Source of the DNA: Akkermansia muciniphila
GTDB taxonomy: Bacteria > Verrucomicrobiota > Verrucomicrobiia > Verrucomicrobiales > V1-33
NCBI GenBank assembly: GCA_945861415.1
Contig: CAMAUV010000004.1
Span: 1 to 64,000, forward strand
Direction of reading: 5' to 3'
Length of the DNA: 64,000 nt
Part shown: positions 1 to 8,965 of the stretch, one piece after another
How positions within the stretch are numbered: position 1 is the stretch's first letter
How the letters are laid out: the number at the start of each line of letters is the position of its first letter
Made by a program: the position numbers and the translations under genes
Notes under the pieces: model-generated
Databases searched by the model: none
Seen by the model: only the letters and a program-made list of their open reading frames with translations
Told to the model about the DNA's origin: nothing

Positions 1-344
1 CGGACCGTGCTGCGCCCTCCGCTCCAGCTTCCCAAAATCGGCCCTCCCCCCGCACCAAGCTTGACATCCTGGGCAGGCGGATTAACTACAGGGACGCGCC
101 GGGCAGCATAGCTTAGCCAGTCGGTGGCCGGACTTCGGGGTCCACTTCAATTTATCGCCCCAGCGCTTCCTTGAAATTCGCAGCGCAATGACTGCCGCCG
201 CAGTCTTGAAACCAGAAGCATTGGCGGAAATGCATGCAGAAAGATCACAATTCTTAAAAAATGAGCCATATCAAGCACTTACGGCAACACTACACCAACG
301 CGTATCTTTGCGCTGCCGCTATCAAGTTAAAGTCTTGTTTTATA

Positions 345-360
345 AGGGTTGGAAAACCCT
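345..360. repeat. 6-bp inverted repeat
   Basis: AGGGTT and AACCCT are separated by GGAA, giving a perfect 6-bp stem with a 4-nt loop in the AT-rich patch upstream of dnaA. No T-run follows, so it does not look like an intrinsic terminator. Confidence 0.5.
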
Positions 361-519
361 AACAAATGAAAGGGAGTCAAGCGATCATCTTAAAAAAAGT
401 TTCTGCCTGCGCGGATTTTTTGATTGGCAATCGATGACTGTTCTCTACTGCAAAGAGACAACTCCGAAAGCAAACCGCACACCAAATGCTCCGCATCACA
501 AAGCTCCACCGTTCAAACG

Positions 520-579
520 CACTGCCGACTGTGCGCGGTGGTGCGCGCGGAGCTAACAGCTTGCGGCACTGCCGACTGT
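520..579. repeat. 13-bp direct repeat pair
   Basis: CACTGCCGACTGT occurs at 520-532 and again, identically and in the same orientation, at 567-579, upstream of dnaA. It could be an iteron-like site or simply a short duplication. No function can be read from the sequence. Confidence 0.45.
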
Positions 580-584
580 CGTGG

Positions 585-599
585 GGGAATTATATTCCC
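585..599. repeat. 6-bp inverted repeat, operator-like
   Basis: GGGAAT-TAT-ATTCCC is a perfect 6-bp palindrome with a 3-bp centre, about 190 bp before the dnaA start codon. Its form resembles a dimeric regulator site. No known binding motif is recognised. Confidence 0.4.
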
Positions 600-787
600 G
601 GACTTTGACACCGGCTGAGAGCATCACATTTTTTCCGACCCTACACACCTCACTATGCCCAACACCTTTCACTTTTGCGACTCAGTACTATTTGCTGGCG
701 GCTTTTCAGGCCAGCCGTGGTTATGCCGTGCGTCCCTGGGGGGGGATGCCGGACGGGTCGTGGTGAAATGGGACTTGTTCCTCGACC

Positions 788-2188
788 ATGCCTGCCCGCG
801 ACCACCTGGATACTATATGGAAACTCATATGCACCCAACTGCGCTCTTCGATCAGCCCTGACGCCTACGAGCGCTGGTTCTCCTCCCTTAGGCTTCAATC
901 TGCCAATGATGAATGCGTTCAGGTCCTTGTGCCTGATTCGATCCATCAGCTGTGGATCGAAGTCAATTTTATTGGTGTGCTCAAAGATGCGTTCGGTGCC
1001 GTGACCGGGGTGAAGCCACGGTTCAGTTTCTCCATTGATCCCGCTCAGTGTTCAGGGTCAGCCAAATCTGCTCCCGAATGCTCCTCCCATACTGTGGAGA
1101 AGGTGGAATTGCCGACTGCGCCGCCTGCAGTGGACGTGAATGAGTCGGCCGAGACGTTGGATGGCGGAGAATGGCATAGCTTTTCCAGTTTTGTGGTGGG
1201 TGCGAACAATCAGTTTGCCCATGCCGCTGCTGTTGCAGTGGCTCAGCGGCCGGGGAAGTCATTCAATCCGCTCTTCCTCCACGGAGGCAGCGGGCTCGGA
1301 AAGACGCACCTCATGCACGCCATTGGTAGCGAAGTCATCGCCCGGAAGCCTAGAGCCCGGGTGGTCTATATTACGAGTGAGGAGTTCACCAACCTCTTCA
1401 TCAATGCGCTCCAGACAAATTCGATTGGCCGTTTCCGGAAGCGCTTCCGTCAGGCAGATGTGCTGCTCATCGACGACATCCACTTTCTTGCAGGGAAGGA
1501 GCGCTCGCAGGAGGAGTTCTTCCATACATTTAATGCTTTGCTCGACGGGAACAAACAAATCGTGCTCACCAGCGACCGGCCCCCCGCCGAAATTCAAAAT
1601 CTGGAAAACCGACTTGTGACGAGGTTTGAGTGGGGGCACACAACGGAACTCACTCCTCCGGATGAAGAGACGCGCGTGGCCATTTTGCGTAAAAAAGCGG
1701 AATCCCTCGAAGTGGATGTGCCGACCGATGTAATCGAATTCATCGCCCAACGGATCAGCAGCAATGTTCGCCGACTTGAGGGTGCCCTTGTACGCATTTC
1801 TTCATGGATTTCCCTGCGTGGCAACACGCCGTTGGAACTGAGCACGACGGAGGAACTGCTGCGCGATCTCCTGCAGCAGGAGGCACGCAATCACCTCACG
1901 GTGGACCGCATCCAGCGTGCTGTGGCAGAGGTCTGCGATCTGCGCCTTGGGGATCTTCTTAGCCGCAAGCGCCCTAATAATATCGCCCAGCCGCGAATGA
2001 TTGCTATGTATCTCACCCGTCAGCTTCTGGACAATATTTCTTATGCCGAAATCGGCACTGCCTTCGGCGGTCGGGACCACGGCACCGCGATTCACGCCTG
2101 CCGCACCATAGAGGGACGGATGATAACCGACGAGGCGCTGCGTCAGCGGGTTTCCCTGCTGGAAGCGCAGCTCAAGCGCAGCAAATAG
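788..2188 (+). CDS. dnaA: Chromosomal replication initiator protein DnaA
   Basis: DnaA is an ATP-dependent protein that opens the chromosomal origin. The 466-residue product has normal length. Domain I lies at about 5-80, followed by a variable linker. The AAA+ core has a Walker A motif GGSGLGKT at 166-173 and a Walker B motif VLLIDDIHF near 228. The C-terminal DNA-binding domain carries the signature GGRDHGTAIHA near 433-443. The usual THR-THR pair after the signature Asp-His is Gly-Thr here, a variant I recall from related phyla. No strong Shine-Dalgarno sequence precedes the ATG at 788, but the first residues match the start of the family. dnaN is not adjacent. The next gene, a sulfatase, is convergent with only 26 bp between the stop codons. 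Confidence 0.97.
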   Translation: MPARDHLDTIWKLICTQLRSSISPDAYERWFSSLRLQSANDECVQVLVPDSIHQLWIEVNFIGVLKDAFGAVTGVKPRFSFSIDPAQCSGSAKSAPECSSHTVEKVELPTAPPAVDVNESAETLDGGEWHSFSSFVVGANNQFAHAAAVAVAQRPGKSFNPLFLHGGSGLGKTHLMHAIGSEVIARKPRARVVYITSEEFTNLFINALQTNSIGRFRKRFRQADVLLIDDIHFLAGKERSQEEFFHTFNALLDGNKQIVLTSDRPPAEIQNLENRLVTRFEWGHTTELTPPDEETRVAILRKKAESLEVDVPTDVIEFIAQRISSNVRRLEGALVRISSWISLRGNTPLELSTTEELLRDLLQQEARNHLTVDRIQRAVAEVCDLRLGDLLSRKRPNNIAQPRMIAMYLTRQLLDNISYAEIGTAFGGRDHGTAIHACRTIEGRMITDEALRQRVSLLEAQLKRSK

Positions 2189-2214
2189 ATATTACCAGCA
2201 GGTAAGGTCTGAAA

Positions 2215-3618
2215 TTACTTGGCATCGCCAGCTGGGCGATTTTCAGATCCCCTTCGTTGGTTCAGTCCGTCTCCCAGTGTGGCGCGGCACGTTTCCGCGG
2301 CAGCCAGCAGGCGCTGCATCACTTTCGGATTCTCTGCGCTCACGTCTTTTCTCTCCCCGTCGTCTTTCAAGAGATCATAGAGTTGTGGTTTGGCCACCCT
2401 TGCGGTGCGATACTTCGCGGGGATCCCTCCTCTTGCTTTGGGCTGATCCCCCAGCGTCCGGTAGTTGTGTGGAAGCACTAGCTTCCATTGACGGGAAATG
2501 AGCGCCTGTAGTTCATTTCCGGCGAGATAAATGGGAAACGCTTCGTGGGGCGATTGCGCACCACTTTCTCCTTTCAAAAGAGGCAGGATATTTCGGCCGT
2601 CGATTTTTTCACGGGGCAGTTCTGCCCCGGTGATAGCGGCGATGGTGGGCAGAAGATCGATGGCAGAGGCGGCCTCTGCACATTCTGTTCCCGCAGGAAT
2701 TGTCCCTGGCCAGCGCATTAGGCAGGGCACACGAATACCGCCTTCCCATGAAGTCCCCTTTCCTTCGCGTAGAGATCCGGCACTGCCTGAGTGCTCGCCA
2801 TAGCTCAGCCATGGCCCGTTGTCGGAAGTGAATACCACGAGTGTGCGTTCATCGAGTTCATGCTTTTTCAGCGCAGCGAGGATTTCCCCTACAGACCAGT
2901 CCAGCTCGGAGATCACGTCTCCGTAAAGTCCGGCACCGCTTTTACCGCGAAAAGCTGTGCTGCAAAATAGAGGCACGTGAGGTTGCGGATGCGGCACGTA
3001 TAGAAAAAACGGACGGTCTCTGCCGGCTTCGATAAACTTGACGGCCCGCTCCGTGATCTGTTTTGTCAGATCACTTTGATCTTCGAGAGTTTTAAGCACA
3101 CGCTCGCCCTCGAGTAAAGGCAGTGGCGGATAACCACCTGGAGATTCCGGGTGTCTCGGCCACATGTCATTGGAGTAGGGAAGGCCAAAATATGTATCAA
3201 AACCCTGCTTTTGGGGGAGCAGCTGAGAGGGCCGTCCAAGGTGCCATTTACCGTAGATCGCCGTCGAATAGCCTTTTGCTTTCAGCATCTCTGCGATGGT
3301 TACCTCTCCCGGATGCAGCCCCTGCTTTGCCCCCGGGCCGAATGCGCCATGAATTCCCACCCGGCTGTGAAGGCATCCGGTCATTAGCGCAGAGCGGCTG
3401 GCGGAGCACACGGCACTGCTCACATAAAAGCGGGTGAATTTTCGTCCCTCCGAAGCCATGCGGCCCAGATGCGGGGTCTTGTATGCCTGCGCTCCAAATG
3501 GCTCAATGTCCGCGTAGCCAAGGTCATCGCAGAAGATCACCACCACATTCACAGGAACTGCGGCAGCGCGAAGGGTCAGTGCAGCTAGAATTAAGGCAAG
3601 CAATCGAATATCCTTCAT
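2215..3618 (-). CDS. Secreted sulfatase (arylsulfatase type)
   Basis: This 467-residue enzyme of the alkaline-phosphatase/sulfatase superfamily hydrolyses sulfate esters, probably on polysaccharides. A signal peptide occupies residues 1-20, ending in LRAAA. The metal-binding start FCDDLGY is at about 29-35. The modification motif C-S-A-S-R begins at Cys71, which would be converted to formylglycine by a maturation enzyme that is not in the window. KWHLG and the later TSDNGPW motif are present, as expected for type I sulfatases. The gene stands alone and the substrate cannot be inferred. Many such genes are typical of marine and soil Verrucomicrobiota. Confidence 0.93.
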   Translation of the reverse strand: MKDIRLLALILAALTLRAAAVPVNVVVIFCDDLGYADIEPFGAQAYKTPHLGRMASEGRKFTRFYVSSAVCSASRSALMTGCLHSRVGIHGAFGPGAKQGLHPGEVTIAEMLKAKGYSTAIYGKWHLGRPSQLLPQKQGFDTYFGLPYSNDMWPRHPESPGGYPPLPLLEGERVLKTLEDQSDLTKQITERAVKFIEAGRDRPFFLYVPHPQPHVPLFCSTAFRGKSGAGLYGDVISELDWSVGEILAALKKHELDERTLVVFTSDNGPWLSYGEHSGSAGSLREGKGTSWEGGIRVPCLMRWPGTIPAGTECAEAASAIDLLPTIAAITGAELPREKIDGRNILPLLKGESGAQSPHEAFPIYLAGNELQALISRQWKLVLPHNYRTLGDQPKARGGIPAKYRTARVAKPQLYDLLKDDGERKDVSAENPKVMQRLLAAAETCRATLGDGLNQRRGSENRPAGDAK

Positions 3619-3686
3619 GCCTTGTCAGTAACCGTTATTGAAGCTGTGACCAGCGGGAAGCTACAGCTCATGTGTGGATGAATTAG

Positions 3687-3986
3687 TCAGTCCAGTGTCT
3701 TGGCGGGCGGCGGAATTGACTGCGGGGCATTGGGATCGGGAGGCGGCGGCGGCGGCGGGGTCTCCATATTGTTCACTTCGAGTCCTTCAATCGGTTCACG
3801 CCAGTGGTCAGTGCCGATGATATCCCGGCCGGCAGGAATGCGGGCCTGATCAATCAGTTCGCGGGCTTTGAGGCAGGTGAGAAAAGCATTCGTGGGCACA
3901 TGCAGGATAACAACAGCACGCGACTGCAGCCTGATCTGTTTCAGGGCTCTTATGAATGCGCCGTCGGTCTTTGCGAGGTCGCTCAC
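3687..3986 (-). pseudogene. Probable frameshifted C-terminal part of ExbD-2
   Basis: The 99-residue frame starts with GTG and overlaps the stop codon of the upstream ExbD-2 frame. Its first 65 residues look like the C-terminal periplasmic domain of PVC ExbD-like proteins: a strand, LHVPTNAF, then a helix, then a short strand. It ends in a proline run and PPPAKTLD. Adding one G to the C5/G5 tract at 3994-3998 would join both frames into one continuous protein, so I read it as the detached tail of ExbD-2. The alternative is a separate small gene translationally coupled through the overlap. Confidence 0.55.
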
Positions 3987-4789
3987 GGGGATACCCCCTG
4001 CGGGATCGGCACCAGTTCATAGTCGAGGCCGCGCCATGGTTTGTTGTAAGGCACGCGCACCGCTGCCCCGCCGGCGTTAATTCCGGCCTTTTCGAAATGG
4101 CGCACGGTTTTGTCCTGATCGTAAATAAAACGGTCGCGCCCTGCCTGCTTCACGCGCCCGCGCTGCAGGTTATTGCGTTCACGCAGCAATTCCCCTGCGA
4201 TTAACCCGCGAGCGCCGTCTACATCGAGCAGGTGTACGCGGTCCTTGAGACAAAGGATATTAAACTCCACAGCATCCGTGGGAATGTTACGGATATCAGG
4301 GATTCTTACGACAGTGGGTGCAACAACTTTGGGCGCGGGTGTGGCGTTCAGCAGGGCATCCAGTCTCTGAGACTCCGCCAATAGATTATCCAGCAGCTTC
4401 TTTTCGGCGTCCACCCTTGGCTGGACCTCGGCGATCTTCGTATTTAGTGCATCCGTCTGCAACAGTTTCACTCCGGCGGCACTCGAAGTGGCTTCCAGTT
4501 CTGCAAGGGCCTTCTCTGCTCCGCTGAGTTTGACAGCGGCAGGAGCCAGAATATCCTTATTCTTCGGGTCAGCTATAGCCGATGCAGCAGCCTTTGCCGA
4601 TCTTTGCTGCTCCGCTAGTTGCTCAGCGTTGACTTGCGGCAGTTCCGAAAGCATTTTATCCATTTTGCTGCCGACATCCAGCTGGAGAAGCATCAGAATA
4701 ATAACCAGCACAGCCACCACATTGGTTAGCGCGTCCATCAGCTAGTCGAGATTGATCGCCGGTTCTTCGTTGGAGCGTCGGCGGGACAT
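3983..4789 (-). pseudogene. ExbD/TolR-like protein (ExbD-2), interrupted by an amber codon
   Basis: ExbD proteins form the stator/plug of proton-driven ExbB-ExbD motors in the inner membrane. The natural start is the ATG at 4789, three bases after the ExbD-1 stop, and encodes MSRRRSNEEPAINLD. A TAG at 4744-4742 follows, after which the frame continues LMDALTNVVAVLVIILML, the single membrane helix with the conserved Asp. By comparison with the family pattern (INLD-S-L-x-D) the amber probably replaces a Ser codon, TCG to TAG. A 251-residue frame can still restart at Met 4738. A coiled-coil segment follows at about 30-120. The C-terminus seems shifted into the next frame at 3994-3998. Confidence 0.7.
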
Positions 4790-4792
4790 AGT

Positions 4793-5611
4793 TCAGCGGG
4801 TAAAACGGGTGAGGTCAATCTCGCCCTTGCCGGGCACCGGCAGTTTTCCGGTTTTAATATCGAAGCGGCTTTTGGCAAGGCCAGCACCACGGGTCCATGC
4901 GGAGTGCCCGTCCTCGCGCAGCAGAAAAATGAGTAGGGCATCGGGAATTTTCTTCACTGTGGAAAGGAAGCGATTATAGTCCGCATCCGCGCCAATGGCA
5001 GTCGCAGTCACGCGGCTCTGTTTGTCATCTATGTGTATGACCAGTCCGTCGCCATTGCACTCTACGAAGAAAGGTTTGGCGCGTCCGGCCGCGGAACCGG
5101 TGCCGCCGGGCTGCACGACCACGGGCAGTGGCTTGGCGCTAACGTCCAGTTTCCTTTTCTCAAGCTCTGCCTTGAGAAGAGCAATTTTTGCCTCCAGCGC
5201 CGGACGTTCTTTGGAGAACTGCGCCAGCCTAGTGAGCAGGTCCTCCAACTGCTTCTGGAGATTGCGGCTGGCTGCAGCCGGATTCTTTGCCTCCGGGTCC
5301 TCCATCTGCTGCCGCAGTACCGCGAGGCGATCCTGTAATTCTTCAAGACGCTTAGTTCCGGCATCAGCGGCGGCATGGGCTTTTTGCAGCGATTGTAGTT
5401 TCTCCTGCGTGATCCTAGCCGCCGCGTCCATTTTCTGATATGACTGCGCGCGCTCCAACTGCTGTTTGGTGCGGCCGCCAGTGTCCTGGCTTTTCAGGGC
5501 CGCCGCTACAGAAATCATAAATGTTAAGATACCGATGACGCACGCCAGAATGCTCATGAATGGAAACAGGGAAATACCCCCCGGGCCTGCCTGTGATGCG
5601 CGTGCAGCCAT
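4793..5611 (-). CDS. ExbD-like coiled-coil membrane protein (ExbD-1)
   Basis: The 272-residue product has an N-terminal membrane helix at about 14-38 (SLFPFMSILACVIGILTF), a long coiled coil at about 45-170 rich in Gln, Lys and Glu, and a C-terminal alpha/beta domain ending PVPGKGEIDLTRF. The helix sits where ExbD/TolR has its proton-carrying Asp, but the equivalent position is Ser. Proton transfer would therefore depend on a partner subunit. The gene lies between exbB and exbD-2 and is three bases from the latter, so the three form one transcription unit. This gene appears intact, unlike its two neighbours. Confidence 0.7.
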   Translation of the reverse strand: MAARASQAGPGGISLFPFMSILACVIGILTFMISVAAALKSQDTGGRTKQQLERAQSYQKMDAAARITQEKLQSLQKAHAAADAGTKRLEELQDRLAVLRQQMEDPEAKNPAAASRNLQKQLEDLLTRLAQFSKERPALEAKIALLKAELEKRKLDVSAKPLPVVVQPGGTGSAAGRAKPFFVECNGDGLVIHIDDKQSRVTATAIGADADYNRFLSTVKKIPDALLIFLLREDGHSAWTRGAGLAKSRFDIKTGKLPVPGKGEIDLTRFTR

Positions 5612-5638
5612 GTGTTAGATTTGTCAGGATTTTCCAAA

Positions 5639-7026
5639 TCACCGGCGCTTCACCTGCTGCACCACCACCTGCTTTTCACCCAGTTCGCTCAGCACCCGGT
5701 TCAGACTGGCTATGACATCCTCGAGCCCGGCAAGGTGGCGGGCCGCGGTGGTGTTGCTCTCCCACAGATGTCGTTCCTCCTCCTGCCTCAAGTGAGTGAT
5801 CGCGCGCTCGTGCGAAAGTTCAAGGTTCGCGAGGTGTTCACTCAGGCGCTGGGCCAGCAGCGTGGGCATGCGTTCCAGGGCAGTGGCGATGCGGTGCGTA
5901 TCCGCTCCTGACTGTAAAGGTTCGCCGCCCGATGGAGGCGGCGCCCCTGACGTAGGAATAAAATCCTGCGGAGACGGCGTCTTCGCTGCCGTCGCCAGTG
6001 CTCCGCCATCGTTGAGTCGGGCTAAGAGTTTCTCCGCACAGAAGGTATCGATGACAGTGAGATTTTCTTCCTCGGCCTTTTGCATTGCGGCCAATGGAAA
6101 ACTCAGCGCAATACTGAGAATAAGGCCGAGTAGGGTGGTGTCGAAGGCCGTGGCGAGGCCGCCAGTAACTCCCTTCATAAAACTCACGATGTCCTCCGTG
6201 CTGCCCAGTTTCATTGACGCTACCGCGATAGAGAGTCCAAGCACCGTGCCGATAAAGCCGAGGATGGGAATAGCCCAGAGGAATACCTTGATAAAAGTGT
6301 AGCTTCCCGAGATGCGGGTGGCATCGATTTCCGACTGGCTAGTCAGCATGGCGGTCACTTCGCCATTGCTCCGGCGTTTCTCAAACAATTCGAGTCCTTT
6401 GCGAATCCGGTTCACCATGAGACTGTCCCTCAGGCGGCCGGGCAGTCCGTATATATGGTCGATGAATGTGCCCATATTATGTCGTGTAATTTGATCACCC
6501 AGATGCGCCGGCAATACATCAAGCAGCATGGCATCGCGCTGATGGCGGTTCTTACGGAGCTTGAGAAGGAGAATTCCGAGAGACCAGCAGAAGAGGATCA
6601 TTTCCAGATAATTCACCCACGTGCGTCGCAGGATGAGGTCTGAAGCCCATACTCCTTTGAACGGCACGAGCACGGCGAAGATGATTGCGCTCGCAGTGAG
6701 TCCGATGCCACGGGCGCGCCAGAAGTGAACATTAGCATGGTCCGCTTCGGGCCAGCCGCCCCGGGTGCTCTCTCCATCCTCCAGAGGTATCGATGATGCG
6801 CCGCCCTGTTTCTTCGAGGCCCCCGGACGGCTCGGTTTTTGAGTGCCGGGCACTTTCACCCGGCCATTACAGCCGGGGCAACTCAGCCGGGGCAACTGAC
6901 CACGGGGCAGGCGAGTTCGGGATCGGCGAAAAGATTGATGTTACAGTGGGAGCACTTGAACTGCAATGCGGTAAACTGACCCGCCGCGTCTCGGAGGTCA
7001 ATCTCCACCCGTAGCCTCTCCGCCAT
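5639..7026 (-). pseudogene. Zinc-ribbon MotA/TolQ/ExbB proton-channel protein, frameshifted
   Basis: From ATG 7026 the reading frame encodes MAERLRVEIDLRDAAG and then a zinc ribbon with CSHC. A 14-bp tandem duplication at 6870-6897 shifts the frame inside the second Cys pair and gives a TGA. Removing one copy restores SCPGCNGRVKVPG and a continuous protein of 457 residues. The remaining open frame (5639-6895, TTG start, 418 residues) keeps the ExbB core: helices near 65-105 and the paired channel helices IPILGFIGTVLGLSIAV and AFDTTLLGLILSIALSF. The C-terminal third is a predicted coiled coil. The family forms the proton channel that powers ExbD partners. The zinc-ribbon extension is a PVC variation. 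Confidence 0.75.
6870..6897. repeat. Exact 14-bp tandem duplication
   Basis: CAGCCGGGGCAACT occurs twice head-to-tail, at 6870-6883 and 6884-6897. Because 14 is not a multiple of three, it destroys the frame of the overlapping exbB gene. Confidence 0.95.
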
Positions 7027-7085
7027 GCCGCTCCGAGGATCACTGCTGCTGCGGCTGGTCGAAAATCTGTTTCCCGTGCAAAAAC

Positions 7086-7820
7086 TTACGTCCTCATCAC
7101 CGCGAGCATTTCGGCGACGGCCGCCCGCAGTCCGGTAAAAAGGGCGCGGCTGATGAGGTGATGGCCGATGTTCAATTCAGCTAGGTGAGGGATGGCTTTG
7201 AGCGGCGGAAGATTCGCGATGGTGATGCCGTGGCCGGCATTGATTTGAAGCCCGAGGGTGTGCCCCTGCCGGCCGGCGGAGATAAGTCGGTGCAGTTCCT
7301 CCGCCCGGTCATGCGGGCTGGCGTTGGCATAAGCGCCGGTGTGGAGTTCGATCATGTCGGCGCCGAGGTCAGCAGCGGCCTGCACTTGCTCTGGTAGTGG
7401 ATCAATGAACATGCTCACCCTCGTCCCGGTGGCCTGCAGGCGGCGCGTGGTGGCCGTGATAGCCTCGCGGTGGGAAACCACATCAAGGCCGCCTTCCGTA
7501 GTAATCTCCTCGCGATTCTCCGGCACCAGACAGGCATAGGCAGGGCGAACCCCGCATGCGATTTCCACGATCTCCGGGGCGTTGCCCATTTCAAGATTGA
7601 GCGGGACTTTCAGTTCACGTCGCAGCAGGTGTATGTCGCGGTCCTGAATGTGTCGGCGGTCTTCGCGGAGATGTAGGGTGATGCTGTGGGCGCCTGCGGC
7701 TTCGCACTCGCGTGCGGCGGTGAGCAGGCAGGGTTCTTCATTATGGGCACCCGGCATGCGTGCGTAGCGCGCCTGACGCAGCGTGGCAACGTGGTCGATG
7801 TTGACTCCGAGCTTAACCAT
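7086..7820 (-). CDS. pdxJ: Pyridoxine 5'-phosphate synthase
   Basis: PdxJ condenses 3-amino-2-oxopropyl phosphate with 1-deoxyxylulose 5-phosphate to give pyridoxine 5'-phosphate, the last ring-forming step of the DXP-dependent vitamin B6 route. The 244-residue protein is of standard length. It opens with KLGVNIDHVATLRQAR and has the phosphate-binding and catalytic segments LHLREDRRHI, NLEMG, ELHTGAYA and INAGHG expected of this TIM-barrel family. It starts 7 bp after the lipoprotein gene and is followed 60 bp later by the exbB start, suggesting cotranscription. No other B6 genes are present. Confidence 0.96.
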   Translation of the reverse strand: MVKLGVNIDHVATLRQARYARMPGAHNEEPCLLTAARECEAAGAHSITLHLREDRRHIQDRDIHLLRRELKVPLNLEMGNAPEIVEIACGVRPAYACLVPENREEITTEGGLDVVSHREAITATTRRLQATGTRVSMFIDPLPEQVQAAADLGADMIELHTGAYANASPHDRAEELHRLISAGRQGHTLGLQINAGHGITIANLPPLKAIPHLAELNIGHHLISRALFTGLRAAVAEMLAVMRT

Positions 7821-7827
7821 AGCTTTG

Positions 7828-8964
7828 CTAGCGTTTTTGCGCGAGGATTAGGGCGGATTGCCCGGCTTCGAATTTATATCCGACCCCGAAGTCAATATTG
7901 CTCACGTTCGTGCCGCCTGCCGCAAAAGCTCGGGCGAGGTCCTCCTGGTAGTAACTCTTGAAGATATCGAGTACGCCGGAGTAGCTGCCGTAGAAATTCA
8001 CATTCCACCCTGCAAAGGCGCTCAGCGGCAGGCCGCTATCGTCCTGCAGCACAGCGTAGCTCTGGTCGAGGATGGCTTTGCGAATCATGGTAAACTCATC
8101 TGTGTGCATCAGGTAGGAGGCGCTCTTTAGATAAGTCATTACGCTTCCTAAGCGTTTTACGAAGCTGAGATAGCGAGAGTCGGAGCGGAGGGCAAAGTCG
8201 GCGACATTGCCGGTAAAATAATAAATGGACTTGCCTTGGGCACGCACGACATAACCGGGCCAGCCTCCGGGATGCCCGGCGATGAGACCGCCGCTGGCGT
8301 CCAGCGAGACCATCTGCACGCTTTCCACATTGTAGCCAAGACGGGCGAGGAAGACAAGCACTACAGGCAGGGTGCCTTTAAGCCTCGTGCGCTGCAGGTC
8401 CACGCGCATGTCTTTGGTGATAAAGAATGAGCAGCTTAGAGAGGTAGTTAGTGAAGTGTAGAGGCCATCCAGCGCGGTATCGATTTCTGCAGGGGAGAGG
8501 GTGCCTAAATCGGGCAGCATTTCACTGCCCTCAAGGCCCGTGAGCAGAACGTTGTTGCTACCGGGAAAAAATGTTTCGGCGAAGAGAACGTCCGGGCCGC
8601 TGAATGGATACCAGAGTGTGCCCGAACTGCGGAGTCCGCCGAGTTGACCGCGGCTGAAGGCGGCAATGCGCGGCTGGCGCATGACGCTGAAGCGGTGCCA
8701 GAGTTCATCCATATTCTGGCTGAAGCGCTGCCAGTGTTCCGAGTTGCGCGACGCCATGAGCGGGGAACTGGCGGAGCCCGGCATACCGGCGAGGAAGCGC
8801 GCGATGTCATTGAGTGGCGTGACATCGCCCTCGATCGTGGTCGCGCTCTGGAGCGGCACTGCTTTTTTTACTTCCACATCGGGTGTGTTCTGGCAGCCGG
8901 TAAGCAGCAATACAGCAGCGCTGAAGAGGGAGAGGAGGCGGGTGAATGTATTACGTATTTTCAT
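7828..8964 (-). CDS. Lipoprotein of unknown function
   Basis: The 378-residue protein has a lipoprotein signal: a hydrophobic stretch at about 9-22 ending LLTGC, so Cys24 would be lipidated. I recognise no domain in the rest. It is mostly globular-looking, with alternating hydrophobic segments and the phrase LQRTRLKGTLPVVLVFLARLG, and ends in GYKFEAGQSALILAQKR. It is the first gene of the reverse-strand run leading to pdxJ and the exb set. PVC genomes often carry such lineage-specific lipoproteins. A role in the envelope is inferred from the signal only. Confidence 0.8.
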   Translation of the reverse strand: MKIRNTFTRLLSLFSAAVLLLTGCQNTPDVEVKKAVPLQSATTIEGDVTPLNDIARFLAGMPGSASSPLMASRNSEHWQRFSQNMDELWHRFSVMRQPRIAAFSRGQLGGLRSSGTLWYPFSGPDVLFAETFFPGSNNVLLTGLEGSEMLPDLGTLSPAEIDTALDGLYTSLTTSLSCSFFITKDMRVDLQRTRLKGTLPVVLVFLARLGYNVESVQMVSLDASGGLIAGHPGGWPGYVVRAQGKSIYYFTGNVADFALRSDSRYLSFVKRLGSVMTYLKSASYLMHTDEFTMIRKAILDQSYAVLQDDSGLPLSAFAGWNVNFYGSYSGVLDIFKSYYQEDLARAFAAGGTNVSNIDFGVGYKFEAGQSALILAQKR

Positions 8965-8965
8965 A

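Larger units (their letters stand above)
1..787. other. dnaA upstream region, possible replication origin
   Basis: No convincing gene is seen. The stretch from about 240 to 440 is clearly more AT-rich than its surroundings, with A or T runs near 255, 393 and 416. Such a patch beside dnaA could be an unwinding element. The region also holds two short inverted repeats and a 13-bp direct repeat. I looked for the consensus DnaA box (TTATNCACA) on both strands and found no good match, so an origin role is inference from gene position and base composition only. Confidence 0.3.

Noticed and set aside
188-556. 122-residue open frame upstream of dnaA
   Set aside because: No family resemblance, no ribosome site, irregular composition, and it spans the AT-rich patch. 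It is better read as noncoding leader.
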